NCBI GenBank assembly: GCA_947626065.1
Contig: CANQQT010000014.1
Span: forward strand, 1 to 42,206
DNA from: an uncultured Clostridia bacterium
GTDB taxonomy: Bacteria > Bacillota > Clostridia > Oscillospirales > CAG-272
DNA length: 42,206 nt
Direction of reading: 5' to 3'
Shown: positions 28,212 to 36,125 of the stretch, in pieces
How the letters are laid out: every line of letters begins with the position of its first letter
Numbering within the stretch: the first letter of the stretch is position 1
Notes under the pieces: model-generated
Told to the model about the DNA's origin: nothing
What the model saw: only the letters and a program-made list of their open reading frames with translations
Databases searched by the model: none
Translations under genes and position numbers: made by a program

Positions 28212-29968
28212 GCTTCCGCTATCCGGGCGCCCCGCGGGAGGCGCTTCGGAAGATTGACCTGGCGGTCGGCGCGGGGGAATTTATCCTCCTCTGCGGCCCG
28301 TCGGGGTGCGGGAAGACGACGCTTTTGCGGCTTTTGAAAAAGGAGCTCTCCCCGGTCGGAGAGAAAAGCGGCGAAATTTTCTTTGAGGGAATGGAGCAAA
28401 AGACCCTTTCCGAGCCGGGGGATATCGGCTTTGTGCGGCAGGATCCCGAAAGTCAGATCGTCACCGACAAGGTCTGGCACGAGCTGGCCTTTGGACTGGA
28501 AAACATGGGACTTCCGCAGGGGGTCATCCGCCGACGGGTGGGGGAAACGGCGAGCTTTTTCGGGCTTCAAGGTCTGTTCCGGCAGAGAACCGACACCCTT
28601 TCGGGCGGGCAGAAGCAGCTTTTAAATCTTGCGTCGGTGCTTGTCATGCAACCGAAGTTGCTCCTTCTCGACGAGCCGACCGGGCAGCTCGATCCCATCG
28701 CCGCCTCCGAATTTCTTTCGACGCTTCAAAAGCTCAACCGGGAGCTCGGGTTGACGGTGCTTCTCGCCGAGCACTGCCTGGAGGAGGTTTTCCCGATGGC
28801 CGATCGCGTGCTGGTGCTGGAGGACGGGGCCCTTCTTGCCGAGGGGGAGCCGAGGGAAATCGGCCCGGCGCTTTCGGAAATTCGGAGGGATCACCCCATG
28901 CTCCGCGCCCTGCCCTCCGCGGTAAGGATTCAGCTGAGCCTCGGCGGGGAAGGGGTCTGCCCGCTGACCGTGCGGGAGGGACGGGACTTTCTTGAGAGAA
29001 ATTTTCCCGACGCGAGGGAGGAAGAGGACAAAGAAAAAGACGAGGGAAAGCCGACCCCTTCCGAGGACGGGGAGGTCGCCGCCGAGATGAAAAACGTCTT
29101 TTTCCGTTACGAAAGGGACGGGGAGGATGTTCTGCGCGGCCTTTCCCTGTCGGTAAAAAGCGGGGAAATTCTCTGCCTTCTCGGGGGAAACGGCGCCGGG
29201 AAGAGCACGGCGCTGAACCTTTTCGCGGGACTGGAAAGGGCCTATCGGGGAAAGGTTCTTGTCGGCGGGAAGCCGGTCTCCTCCTACCGGGGCGGGAGTC
29301 TCTACAGAGGGAATCTTGCCCTCCTCCCGCAGAATCCGCAGACGGTTTTTGTCGCGTCCACGGTGCGGGGCGACCTTGCCGAAATGCTTCAGACCATGAA
29401 TTTCACGAAGGAGGAGGAAAAGAAACGGCTGGAGGAAATCTCCCGGAGCATGGGAATCGACCGACTCCTTGACAGGCATCCCTACGATTTGAGCGGCGGG
29501 GAGATGCAGAAATGCGCCCTTGCCAAGGCGCTTCTTTCCGAGCCGAAGCTGCTCCTTCTCGACGAGCCGACCAAGGGGCTGGACGCTTTCGCAAAGGAGG
29601 AGCTCCGGGCGCTTCTTGTTTCGCTTAAGGAGAAGGGCATGACGGCGGTTCTTGTGACGCACGACGCCGCCTTTGCCGCCGAGGTGGCGGATCGCTGTGC
29701 CTTCCTCTTCGACGGCGAAATTCTGTCGGTCGATTCGCCGCGGAATTTCTTCTCGGAAAACAGCTTTTATACCACGGCGGCCAACCGCATGGCGCGGGGG
29801 ATTCTGAGGCGCGCCGTGACCTGCGAGCAGGTGATTTCCGGCTGTCGGCGGGCGGTGGAAAAAAGGGGAAAAAGCGAGCGATTTTCGGATAACGGGGGCT
29901 TTGCGCCTCAAGAGACGGAAGAGCGCGAAGCTTCCAAAGCCTACGGAGGGGAAGGGGGATCCGAATGA
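28184..29968 (+). CDS. Fused double ECF ATPase (EcfA-EcfA')
   Basis: A 594-residue protein with two complete ABC ATPase domains in one chain. Start GTG 28184 (MEILRVENLSFRYPGAPREAL) follows AAAGGAG, inside the end of ecfT. Domain 1 (1-270) has Walker A GPSGCGKTT, Q-loop FVRQDPESQIV, signature LSGGQKQLL and Walker B LLLLDEPTGQLDP. Domain 2 (about 300-560) has Walker A GGNGAGKST, Q-loop LLPQNPQTVF, signature LSGGEMQKCAL and Walker B LLLLDEPTKGLD. An acidic linker (REEEDKEKDEGK) joins them. Most ECF systems use two separate subunits; fused forms are known for vitamin modules. The last 50 residues are a low-complexity tail. The stop overlaps the S-component start. Confidence 0.94.
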   Translation: MEILRVENLSFRYPGAPREALRKIDLAVGAGEFILLCGPSGCGKTTLLRLLKKELSPVGEKSGEIFFEGMEQKTLSEPGDIGFVRQDPESQIVTDKVWHELAFGLENMGLPQGVIRRRVGETASFFGLQGLFRQRTDTLSGGQKQLLNLASVLVMQPKLLLLDEPTGQLDPIAASEFLSTLQKLNRELGLTVLLAEHCLEEVFPMADRVLVLEDGALLAEGEPREIGPALSEIRRDHPMLRALPSAVRIQLSLGGEGVCPLTVREGRDFLERNFPDAREEEDKEKDEGKPTPSEDGEVAAEMKNVFFRYERDGEDVLRGLSLSVKSGEILCLLGGNGAGKSTALNLFAGLERAYRGKVLVGGKPVSSYRGGSLYRGNLALLPQNPQTVFVASTVRGDLAEMLQTMNFTKEEEKKRLEEISRSMGIDRLLDRHPYDLSGGEMQKCALAKALLSEPKLLLLDEPTKGLDAFAKEELRALLVSLKEKGMTAVLVTHDAAFAAEVADRCAFLFDGEILSVDSPRNFFSENSFYTTAANRMARGILRRAVTCEQVISGCRRAVEKRGKSERFSDNGGFAPQETEEREASKAYGGEGGSE

Positions 29969-30639
29969 AAAAACGGTGCGGAGTTTTTATCCTCTTTCTG
30001 TTGATTCCCGCCGTCACCCTCGGCGGAACGCTTCTCTTTCCGGCGAGGCAGTACGCGTGGATTTCGCTTTGCGTGGCTCTGCTCTCCTGCCTGCCCTTTT
30101 TTCTCACCTTTGAGAGGGGAGAGGGCGCACCGGCGAGGCTGATTCTGCTCTCTTCCCTGACGGCGCTCTCGGTGCTCGGAAGAATCGTCTTTACGCCGTT
30201 GCCCGGCTTCAAGCCCGTGACGGCGACCGTCGTGCTGGTCGCGCTTACCTTCGGAGGGGAGGCGGGATTTCTCACCGGGTCGCTGTCGGCGTTGATTTCC
30301 AACTTCTGGTTCGGTCAGGGGCCGTGGACGCCCTTCCAGATGTTCAGCTGGGGGATGGTGGGCTGGCTCGCCGGGAGGCTGTCTTTCCCGCTGAAAAAAA
30401 GCCGAATCCTGCTTTCCCTCTACGGGGCCTTCGCGGGGGTGCTCTATTCGGCGGTGATGGACGTCTGGACGGTTTTGTGGGCCGACGGGGCCTTTAATCT
30501 TTCAAGATACGGCGCCGCGCTCCTCTCTGCCCTGTCGTTCACAGCCCTCTACGCGGTATCGAACGTGATTTTCCTTCTCGCGCTCGGAAAGCCGGTCGGA
30601 GGCATTTTGGAGAGGGTGAAGGTTAAGTGCGGGCTGTGA
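29965..30639 (+). CDS. ECF transporter S component, probably corrinoid-specific
   Basis: A 224-residue membrane protein with six to seven helices, start ATG 29965 overlapping the ATPase stop (ATGA). The segment FTPLPGFKPVTATVVLVALTFGGEAGFLTG and then ISNFWFGQGPWTPFQMFSWGMVGWLAG is typical of the S-component group that includes the cobalamin carrier CbrT of Lactobacillus. Together with the riboswitch and the DUF4430/toroid proteins this makes B12 or a related corrinoid the best substrate guess. Single-gene evidence for the substrate is moderate. It ends the operon; a hairpin region follows. Confidence 0.88.
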   Translation: MKKRCGVFILFLLIPAVTLGGTLLFPARQYAWISLCVALLSCLPFFLTFERGEGAPARLILLSSLTALSVLGRIVFTPLPGFKPVTATVVLVALTFGGEAGFLTGSLSALISNFWFGQGPWTPFQMFSWGMVGWLAGRLSFPLKKSRILLSLYGAFAGVLYSAVMDVWTVLWADGAFNLSRYGAALLSALSFTALYAVSNVIFLLALGKPVGGILERVKVKCGL

Positions 30640-30649
30640 AGAGAACAAA

Positions 30650-30683
30650 AAAAGCCCCGGCCCCTCAAGCGAGGAAGCCGGGT
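30650..30683 (+). terminator. Terminator region of the corrinoid cluster
   Basis: After AAAAAAA, CCCCGGC...GCCGGG with an inner CCTC-AAGC-GAGG hairpin is followed by TCTTT. The A-run before it means it may also act for the citrate synthase gene reading the other way. Confidence 0.6.
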
Positions 30684-30699
30684 CTTTCTGCGTCATTAT

Positions 30700-30827
30700 G
30701 TCTTTGTGAAAGCGTCGCCGTGTCCTTCTGCGTCTTTGCAGAAGCGCCGCCGGGGCTTTCTTCCTTTTCATAAAAGTGCCGCCGGAGGATTCTTCATTTT
30801 TAGGGAAGCGCCGCAGACTTATCTTTC
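30700..30827. repeat. Four tandem 32-bp degenerate repeats
   Basis: Units at 30700-30731, 30732-30763, 30764-30795 and 30796-30827, in exact register, each containing a form of GAAGCGCCGCCGG. Unit 4 runs into the 3' end of the citrate synthase gene. A shortened fifth copy may precede 30700. Confidence 0.75.
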
Positions 30828-32189
30828 ATCGATGGGAAGGTATTCCCGACGGGGACGGACGGAGAGGTAAGCGGGGCGGATGATTTTCCCGCCGCCGACC
30901 AGCTCCTCCAGCCGGTGGGCGCTCCAGCCCGCGATGCGGGCGATGGCGAAAATCGGGGTGAACAGCTCTACCGGGAGGCCGAGCATGGTGTAGACGAAAC
31001 CGCTGTAGAAGTCGACGTTGGCGCTGACGCCCTTGTAAATCTTTCTCTCGGAGGCGATGACCTGCGGCGCCAGCCTCTCCACCGCGGCGTAGAGGGAATA
31101 CTCCCTTTCGAGCCGCTTCTCCTTCGCCAGCTTTTCAACGAAGCTCCGGAAGATTTCGGCCCGTGGGTCGGAAACCGAGTAAATTGCATGGCCGATGCCG
31201 TAGATCAGGCCGGATTTGTCGAAGGCCTCTTTGTGGAGAATTTTTTTCAAATAGGACGCGATTTCCTCCTCGTCGTCCCAGTCCGCGACGGTGGCCATCA
31301 GATCGTTCATCATGCCCCGCACCTTGATGTTGGCGCCTCCGTGGCGCGGCCCCTTGAGGGAGCCGAGGGCGGCGGCGACGACGGAATAGGTGTCGGCGCC
31401 GGAGGAGGTGACGACGTGGGTGGTAAAGGAGGAATTGTTTCCGCCGCCGTGTTCGGCGTGGAGAACAAGCGCTAAATCGAGGATTTTCGCCTCAAGCTCC
31501 GTATAGCTGCTGTCGATGCGGAGCATATGAAGGAGATTTTCCGCCGTCGAAAGCTCCGGCTTCGGCTCATGGATGAAGAAGCTGGAATTCCCCTTGCGGT
31601 AATAGTTATAGGCGTGGTAGCCGTAGACAGACATCATCGGGAACATGGCGATCAGCTGAATGCACTGCCGCAGGACGTTGGGAATCCCGGTGTCGTCGGG
31701 GTTCAAGTCGTAGGAATACATGGCGAGAACCGAGCGGGCCAGCGAATTCATCATATCGGTGCTCGGGGCCTTCATAATCATATCCCGGACAAAGGAGCTC
31801 GGCAGGGAGCGGTAGCTGGAAAGAAGCGTGACGAAGCCGTCGAGCTGAGCGGCGGTGGGAAGCTCCCCGAAAAGGAGCAGATAGGTGATTTCCTCAAAGC
31901 CGAAGCGCTTTTTCCCCGAGAAGCCGGAGACGAGGTCGCCGATGTTGTAGCCGCGATAATAAAGCTCCCCCGCGCAGGGGATTTCGGTCCCGTTCTCGCC
32001 GGGGCGCTTGGCGACGATTTCGGAAATTTCGGTAAGGCCGGTCGGAACGCCCTTGCCGTTGAGGTCGCGGAGGCCGCGATAGACGTGATAATCCGTGTAG
32101 AGGGAGGGATCGATGAAATTGTTCTTTTGGCAGAGCTCGGCAAGTGCGGCGAGCTCCGGCGTGATGGCGGAATAGTTCTTTTTCTTCAT
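30819..32189 (-). CDS. gltA: Citrate synthase (clostridial type)
   Basis: A 456-residue citrate synthase, condensing oxaloacetate with acetyl-CoA; in fermentative Clostridia it feeds glutamate synthesis. The start is ATG 32189 (MKKKNYSAITPELAAL) seven bases after AAAGGA; the TTG at 32207 overlaps that site. Catalytic residues are visible: His in LHAEHGGGNNSSF, His in YGIGHAIYSVSDPRAE and Asp in SANVDFYSGFVYTMLG. GSLKGPRHGGAN and IARIAGWSAHRLE are further family marks. The gene lies 56 bases downstream of the DtxR-type regulator on the same strand, so the two may be cotranscribed. Confidence 0.94.
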   Translation of the reverse strand: MKKKNYSAITPELAALAELCQKNNFIDPSLYTDYHVYRGLRDLNGKGVPTGLTEISEIVAKRPGENGTEIPCAGELYYRGYNIGDLVSGFSGKKRFGFEEITYLLLFGELPTAAQLDGFVTLLSSYRSLPSSFVRDMIMKAPSTDMMNSLARSVLAMYSYDLNPDDTGIPNVLRQCIQLIAMFPMMSVYGYHAYNYYRKGNSSFFIHEPKPELSTAENLLHMLRIDSSYTELEAKILDLALVLHAEHGGGNNSSFTTHVVTSSGADTYSVVAAALGSLKGPRHGGANIKVRGMMNDLMATVADWDDEEEIASYLKKILHKEAFDKSGLIYGIGHAIYSVSDPRAEIFRSFVEKLAKEKRLEREYSLYAAVERLAPQVIASERKIYKGVSANVDFYSGFVYTMLGLPVELFTPIFAIARIAGWSAHRLEELVGGGKIIRPAYLSVRPRREYLPIDER

Positions 32190-32245
32190 TCGGAATCCTT
32201 TCTTCAAGAAATACCGGCGGTGCCGGGGCGGGGGGAGAAAAAACG

Positions 32246-32626
32246 CTATTTTTCCTCCGAGAGGAGCTTTGCCGCATGGCGCTTGACGGCGTCGAAGGAT
32301 TCGTCGCTGATGACGTGCTCCATCCGGCAGGCGTCCTCGGCGGCGATTTCGGGATTGACGCCGAGGCGAATAAGAAGCTCGGTGAGAAGGGTGTGCCGCT
32401 CGTAGATTTTCACCGCAATTTCCTTTCCGGCCTCGGTCAGAGTGATAAAGCCCTCCTTGTCGACGGCGATATAGCCGCCTTCCTTCAGAAGGCCGACGGC
32501 GCGGCTGACGCTCGGCTTGGAAAAATTCCGGTACCCGGCCACGTCAAGAGAGCGGACGACGGGAAGCTTCTGCGACAGAATATAAATGGTTTCAAGGTAC
32601 ATTTCTCCCGATTCAAGTAGATGCAT
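32246..32626 (-). CDS. DtxR/MntR-family metal-dependent repressor
   Basis: A 126-residue iron- or manganese-dependent repressor: winged helix (residues 1-65, YRNFSKPSVSRAVGLLKEGGYI) plus dimerisation domain, without the C-terminal SH3 domain. Start ATG 32626 (MHLLESGEMYLETIYIL) follows GAAAGGGG. Metal ligands can be placed: Met9 and Glu12 in GEMYLETIY, His in ERHTLL, and Glu-Asp...Glu-His in AEDACRMEHVIS. At the position that sets metal choice, MntR has Asp and DtxR has Met; here it is Met, as in iron-sensing DtxR. The divergent feo genes and their DtxR-like boxes fit an iron regulator. Confidence 0.92.
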   Translation of the reverse strand: MHLLESGEMYLETIYILSQKLPVVRSLDVAGYRNFSKPSVSRAVGLLKEGGYIAVDKEGFITLTEAGKEIAVKIYERHTLLTELLIRLGVNPEIAAEDACRMEHVISDESFDAVKRHAAKLLSEEK

Positions 32627-32678
32627 GGGTACGGTTTCCCCTTTCGTAAAGTCACGGCGTTTTCCTCTGCCTGAGAAT

Positions 32679-32707
32679 ATTTTACCATGAAAATGTGAAG
32701 AAATCAA
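32679..32707 (-). promoter_or_regulatory. Promoter of the dtxR-like gene
   Basis: Minus strand TTGATT (32702-32707), 17 bases, TAAAAT (32679-32684). No DtxR-like palindrome overlaps it, so autoregulation is not evident. Confidence 0.7.
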
Positions 32708-32841
32708 GCACGGCGCACGCTTTTTTGTCCCGCCGGGGAAACCGAGTAAATTTTCAAAGGAAATGCGGCTCTTCAATTGCGCCGCCTCATGGCCTTTGAG
32801 AGCTTATCCGAAAAAAATGAAAATTTTTTTGAAAAAGCTCT

Positions 32842-32870
32842 TGACAAACGTCGCGAGAAGGTGTATGATA
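32842..32870 (+). promoter_or_regulatory. Promoter of the feoA-feoA-feoB operon
   Basis: TTGACA (32842-32847), 17 bases, TATGAT (32865-32870). Start near 32877, at the first DtxR-like box. Confidence 0.85.
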
Positions 32871-32878
32871 ATATCGGT

Positions 32879-32966
32879 TAGTTAAGGCTAACTAAATTTT
32901 AACCCCGCAGGTTAGCATAAGCTAATTAAAATTAGTTTAAGCTAATCAAAATTAGCACAGGCTAAT
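32879..32966 (+). promoter_or_regulatory. Array of four DtxR-like operator palindromes
   Basis: Box 1, TTAGTTA-AGGC-TAACTAA (32879-32896), is a perfect palindrome close to the DtxR/IdeR consensus TTAGGTTAGCCTAACCTAA. Boxes 2-4 at 32913-32926, 32933-32946 and 32953-32966 have the form TTAGn...nCTAA and begin exactly 20 bp apart. All lie at or just after the transcription start, where a bound repressor blocks initiation or elongation. Confidence 0.82.
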
Positions 32967-33046
32967 TAGAGTCGGCACGGCGAATTCGTTCGGCGCACGC
33001 GTAAAAATTTCGTCGGCTGCCGAAAAGGGGAAAGGGAGGAACTGTG

Positions 33047-33256
33047 ATGCCGCTTGTCTTTGCGGAACCGGGAAAGGCCAACGTCATAAAGAAGGTCGGA
33101 GGCAGTCCGGAGCTGAAAAAACACCTTGAAACACTCGGATTTGTCGTCGGGGGAACCGTGACCGTCATCCATTCCCTCGGGGAAAATCTGATTGTCAACG
33201 TGATGGAATCCCGCATCGCGCTGAGCAAAGAAACCGCCTGCAAAATTACCGTATAG
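33047..33256 (+). CDS. feoA: FeoA-domain protein 1
   Basis: A 69-residue SH3-like FeoA protein, accessory to the FeoB ferrous-iron transporter. ATG 33047 follows GGGAGGA with seven bases; a GTG three bases earlier is also possible. It shows KKVGGSPELKKHLETLGFVVGGTVTVI and LIVNVMESRIALSKETACKITV, the standard FeoA pattern with L-x-x-LG-F and a C-terminal R-x-AL-x-x-x-A-x-x-I. The leading MPLVFAEPGKANVI is typical of the first of two FeoA genes in Clostridia. Confidence 0.9.
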   Translation: MPLVFAEPGKANVIKKVGGSPELKKHLETLGFVVGGTVTVIHSLGENLIVNVMESRIALSKETACKITV

Positions 33257-33283
33257 AAAGAGACCGAAAAGGAGGAAAACGAA

Positions 33284-33505
33284 ATGAATACTCTGAGAAA
33301 CGCCAAGGTCGGAGAGGACGTCACCGTGATTCGCGTGGATGGCGAGGGCGCGGTGAGAAGACGCATTATGGACATGGGACTGACGAAGGGAACGCCTGTT
33401 CACGTCCGGAAGGTCGCGCCACTCGGCGACCCGATTGAGATTACCGTCCGCGGATACGAGCTTTCCATCCGCAAGGCGGACGCCGAAATGGTGGAGGTGG
33501 AGTGA
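33284..33505 (+). CDS. feoA: FeoA-domain protein 2
   Basis: A 73-residue second FeoA protein, starting ATG 33284 behind AAGGAGG. GEDVTVIRVDGEGAVRRRIMDMGLTKGTPVHVRKVAPLGDP and then RGYELSIRKADAEMVEVE (given here in family order) are the canonical FeoA signature, closer to E. coli FeoA than the first copy. The gene lies 27 bases after feoA1 and 47 before feoB, with tight operon spacing. Two unlike FeoA proteins beside FeoB are usual in Clostridia; they may form a hetero-assembly with FeoB. Confidence 0.93.
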   Translation: MNTLRNAKVGEDVTVIRVDGEGAVRRRIMDMGLTKGTPVHVRKVAPLGDPIEITVRGYELSIRKADAEMVEVE

Positions 33506-33552
33506 GTCTCCACCCGCCCCTTACTGTCATTTGAGAAAGGAAGTTATCGCAT

Positions 33553-36087
33553 ATGAATCTGAGAATTGCCCTCGCGGGAAACCCGAACAGCGGAAAAACG
33601 ACGCTCTTCAACGCGCTGACCGGCTCCAATCAGTTTGTGGGAAACTGGCCGGGAGTCACGGTCGAAAAGAAGGAAGGTAAGCTGAAAAAGCAGAGCGGGG
33701 TGACGGTCACCGACCTTCCGGGAATTTATTCCCTCTCTCCTTATACCCTTGAGGAGGTCGTGGCGAGAAACTATCTTGTGAGCGAGCGCCCCGACGCGAT
33801 TTTGAACATCGTCGACGGTACGAACCTTGAGCGCAACCTTTATCTAACCACGCAGCTTATCGAGCTCGGCATTCCCGTGGTGATTGCCGTCAACATGACC
33901 GACGTCGTAAAAAAGAACGGGGACAAAATCGATGTTTCCGGCCTGTCGGCAAGACTCGGCTGTCGGGTCGTCGAAATTTCCGCCCTGAAGGGCACCGGCA
34001 TCGATAAGGCCGCCGAGGCCGCCGTCGAAGCGGCGAAGAGCCGGAAGGCGCCTCCCTGCGCGAAATTCTCCTCCCCAGTTGAGGAGGCGCTTGAAAAGCT
34101 CGCGGAGGCGGTCGGCCCGGCGCTTCCGCAGGAAGGGAAGCGCTGGTACACAGTCAAGCTCTTTGAGCGGGACGAACAGGTGTGCGGTCAGCTCTCCCTT
34201 TCGGAGGGGGAAAAGTCTGCGGCGGAAAGCATCATTGCCGCGGCTGAAAAGGAAGCCGATGACGACGCCGAGAGTCTGATCACCAACGAGCGGTATTCCT
34301 ACCTCGCGGGGCTCCTTGCCTCCTGCTACAAAAAGAAGGGCGCCGGGAAGCTGTCGGCCTCGGACAAAATCGACCGTGTGGTGACGAACCGCTTTCTCGG
34401 ACTCCCGATTTTCGCCGCCGTCATGTTCCTTGTCTACTATATTTCGATGGTGACGGTGGGAGCCTTTGCCACCGATTGGGCGAACGACGGCCTCTTCGGG
34501 GACGGCTGGCATCTCTTCGGCATCGGCAGCTCCTCCTATGAAGAGGCGGCGGAACGCTACGGGGATTCCGACGCGATCATCGGCGCCTTTCTTGCGGAGT
34601 ACGGAAACGAGGAGCTGGCAGAGGCGCTTGACGCCGAAAGCGAGGACTTTACCCCTGCGTCGGCGGTGGCGGCCCTTGAGGAGCTGATTTCCCTGACGCC
34701 GGAGGACGCAAGCGTCACCTATGAAATCACCGACGAGGAGACGCTGGAGGTGACGCCGGTTCCGAACACCGGGAAGGGGGCCCTTCTTTCGGCGGTGGAG
34801 GAATACCGAAACACCGAATACAAAGGGGAAGTCGGCGCGCCCGACACTGCCTCCTACGGCGTCTGGGTTCCCGGCATTCCGGTTCTCGTCGAAAATCTTC
34901 TTACCGCCTGCCGGACGCCGGAATGGCTGAACGGCCTGATCCTTGACGGCATTGTGGCGGGGGTCGGTGCGGTTCTCGGCTTTGTGCCGCAGATGCTGGT
35001 GCTCTTCCTGCTCCTCGCCTTCCTTGAGTCCTGCGGCTATATGGCGAGAATCGCCTTCGTCCTTGACCGTATTTTCCGGAAGTTCGGCCTGTCGGGCAAG
35101 TCCTTCATTCCGATGCTGATCGGCACCGGCTGCGGCATTCCCGGCATCATGGCCTCTCGTACCATCGAAAACGAGCGGGATCGCCGGATGACGGTCATGA
35201 CGACGACCTTCATCCCCTGTGGGGCCAAGGTTCCCTTCATAGCGATGATCGCCGGGGCGCTTTTCGGCGGCTCCCCGCTGGTTTCGACCTCCGCGTATTT
35301 CATCGGCATGGCCGCCATCATCCTCTCGGGAATCCTTCTCAAAAAGACGAAAATGTTCGCCGGCGACCCCGCGCCCTTCGTGATGGAGCTTCCCGCTTAC
35401 CGCCTCCCGACGGTGGGAAATCTTCTCCGCTCAATGTGGGAACGCGGCTGGTCCTTCATCAAGAAGGCGGGGACGATCATCCTTCTCTCGACGGTGGTCG
35501 TCTGGTTTACCACCTTCTTCGGCTTTAAGGATGGGAGCTTCCAAATGCTCTCGGAGGAGGAGATCGATCACTCGCTTCTCGCCGCCGTCGGCGGGGCGAT
35601 TGCTTGGATCTTCAAGCCCCTCGGCTGGGGGAACTGGCAGGCGGCGGTCGCCTCGATTACAGGCCTTGTCGCGAAGGAAAATATCGTCGGCACGATGGGG
35701 ATTCTCTACGGCGCCTCCGGCAATGTATACGCGGCGCTCCGCGAGGTCTTTACGGGCGTGACCGGCTTCTCCTTCCTCGTTTTCAACCTGCTCTGCGCTC
35801 CCTGCTTTGCGGCCATCGGCGCCATCCGCCGTGAGATGAACTCGGCAAAATGGACGTGGTTCGCTGTCGGCTATCAGTGTGGCTTTGCCTATGCGGTGTC
35901 CCTGATGATCCGTCAGTTCGGAGGAATCTTCACAAACGACGTAGACGTCGTCGGCCTGATCTGCGCACTCCTTCTTCTTGCCGGAATGCTCTATATGCTC
36001 TTCCGTCCCTACAAGGAGGCCACCAAGCTGACCGCTTCCGTCAAGGTCGGGAAGAAGGCGGGGAAATCCCCGGCGGGCGGACTTTGA
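33553..36087 (+). CDS. feoB: Ferrous iron transport protein B
   Basis: An 844-residue Fe(II) transporter: cytoplasmic GTPase, then a membrane permease. G1 GNPNSGKTTLF (9-19), G3 DLPGIYSLSPYTLEE (about 56), G4 NMTD (about 119) and G5 SALKG are intact. The membrane part begins near residue 280 with FLGLPIFAAVMFLVYY and contains the paired core motifs FIPMLIGTGCGIPGIMASRT and FIPCGAKVPFIAMIAGALFG, with the conserved Cys. Between the first and second helices (about residues 310-445) there is a long acidic extracellular insert (EEYRNTEYKGEVGAPDT), as in a subset of clostridial FeoB. The end KVGKKAGKSPAGG is basic. Iron supply through this operon is probably repressed by the DtxR-type regulator. 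Confidence 0.97.
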   Translation: MNLRIALAGNPNSGKTTLFNALTGSNQFVGNWPGVTVEKKEGKLKKQSGVTVTDLPGIYSLSPYTLEEVVARNYLVSERPDAILNIVDGTNLERNLYLTTQLIELGIPVVIAVNMTDVVKKNGDKIDVSGLSARLGCRVVEISALKGTGIDKAAEAAVEAAKSRKAPPCAKFSSPVEEALEKLAEAVGPALPQEGKRWYTVKLFERDEQVCGQLSLSEGEKSAAESIIAAAEKEADDDAESLITNERYSYLAGLLASCYKKKGAGKLSASDKIDRVVTNRFLGLPIFAAVMFLVYYISMVTVGAFATDWANDGLFGDGWHLFGIGSSSYEEAAERYGDSDAIIGAFLAEYGNEELAEALDAESEDFTPASAVAALEELISLTPEDASVTYEITDEETLEVTPVPNTGKGALLSAVEEYRNTEYKGEVGAPDTASYGVWVPGIPVLVENLLTACRTPEWLNGLILDGIVAGVGAVLGFVPQMLVLFLLLAFLESCGYMARIAFVLDRIFRKFGLSGKSFIPMLIGTGCGIPGIMASRTIENERDRRMTVMTTTFIPCGAKVPFIAMIAGALFGGSPLVSTSAYFIGMAAIILSGILLKKTKMFAGDPAPFVMELPAYRLPTVGNLLRSMWERGWSFIKKAGTIILLSTVVVWFTTFFGFKDGSFQMLSEEEIDHSLLAAVGGAIAWIFKPLGWGNWQAAVASITGLVAKENIVGTMGILYGASGNVYAALREVFTGVTGFSFLVFNLLCAPCFAAIGAIRREMNSAKWTWFAVGYQCGFAYAVSLMIRQFGGIFTNDVDVVGLICALLLLAGMLYMLFRPYKEATKLTASVKVGKKAGKSPAGGL

Positions 36088-36096
36088 GAAAACGGC

Positions 36097-36125
36097 TTGA
36101 CATTTCGCCGTTTCCCGTGTAAGAT
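36097..36125 (+). promoter_or_regulatory. Promoter of the Cys-rich / HMA gene pair
   Basis: TTGACA (36097-36102), 17 bases, TAAGAT (36120-36125), just after feoB. A leader of about 230 bases (36132-36360) follows, holding a GGCCCGG/CCGGGCC hairpin (about 36135-36172) and several degenerate GGAAATATCC-type repeats; no known riboswitch is recognised in it. Confidence 0.7.

Noticed and set aside
32913-32966. Integration or recombination sites near feo
   Set aside because: The 20-bp repeats each contain a DtxR-like palindrome directly after the feo promoter, which explains them better.
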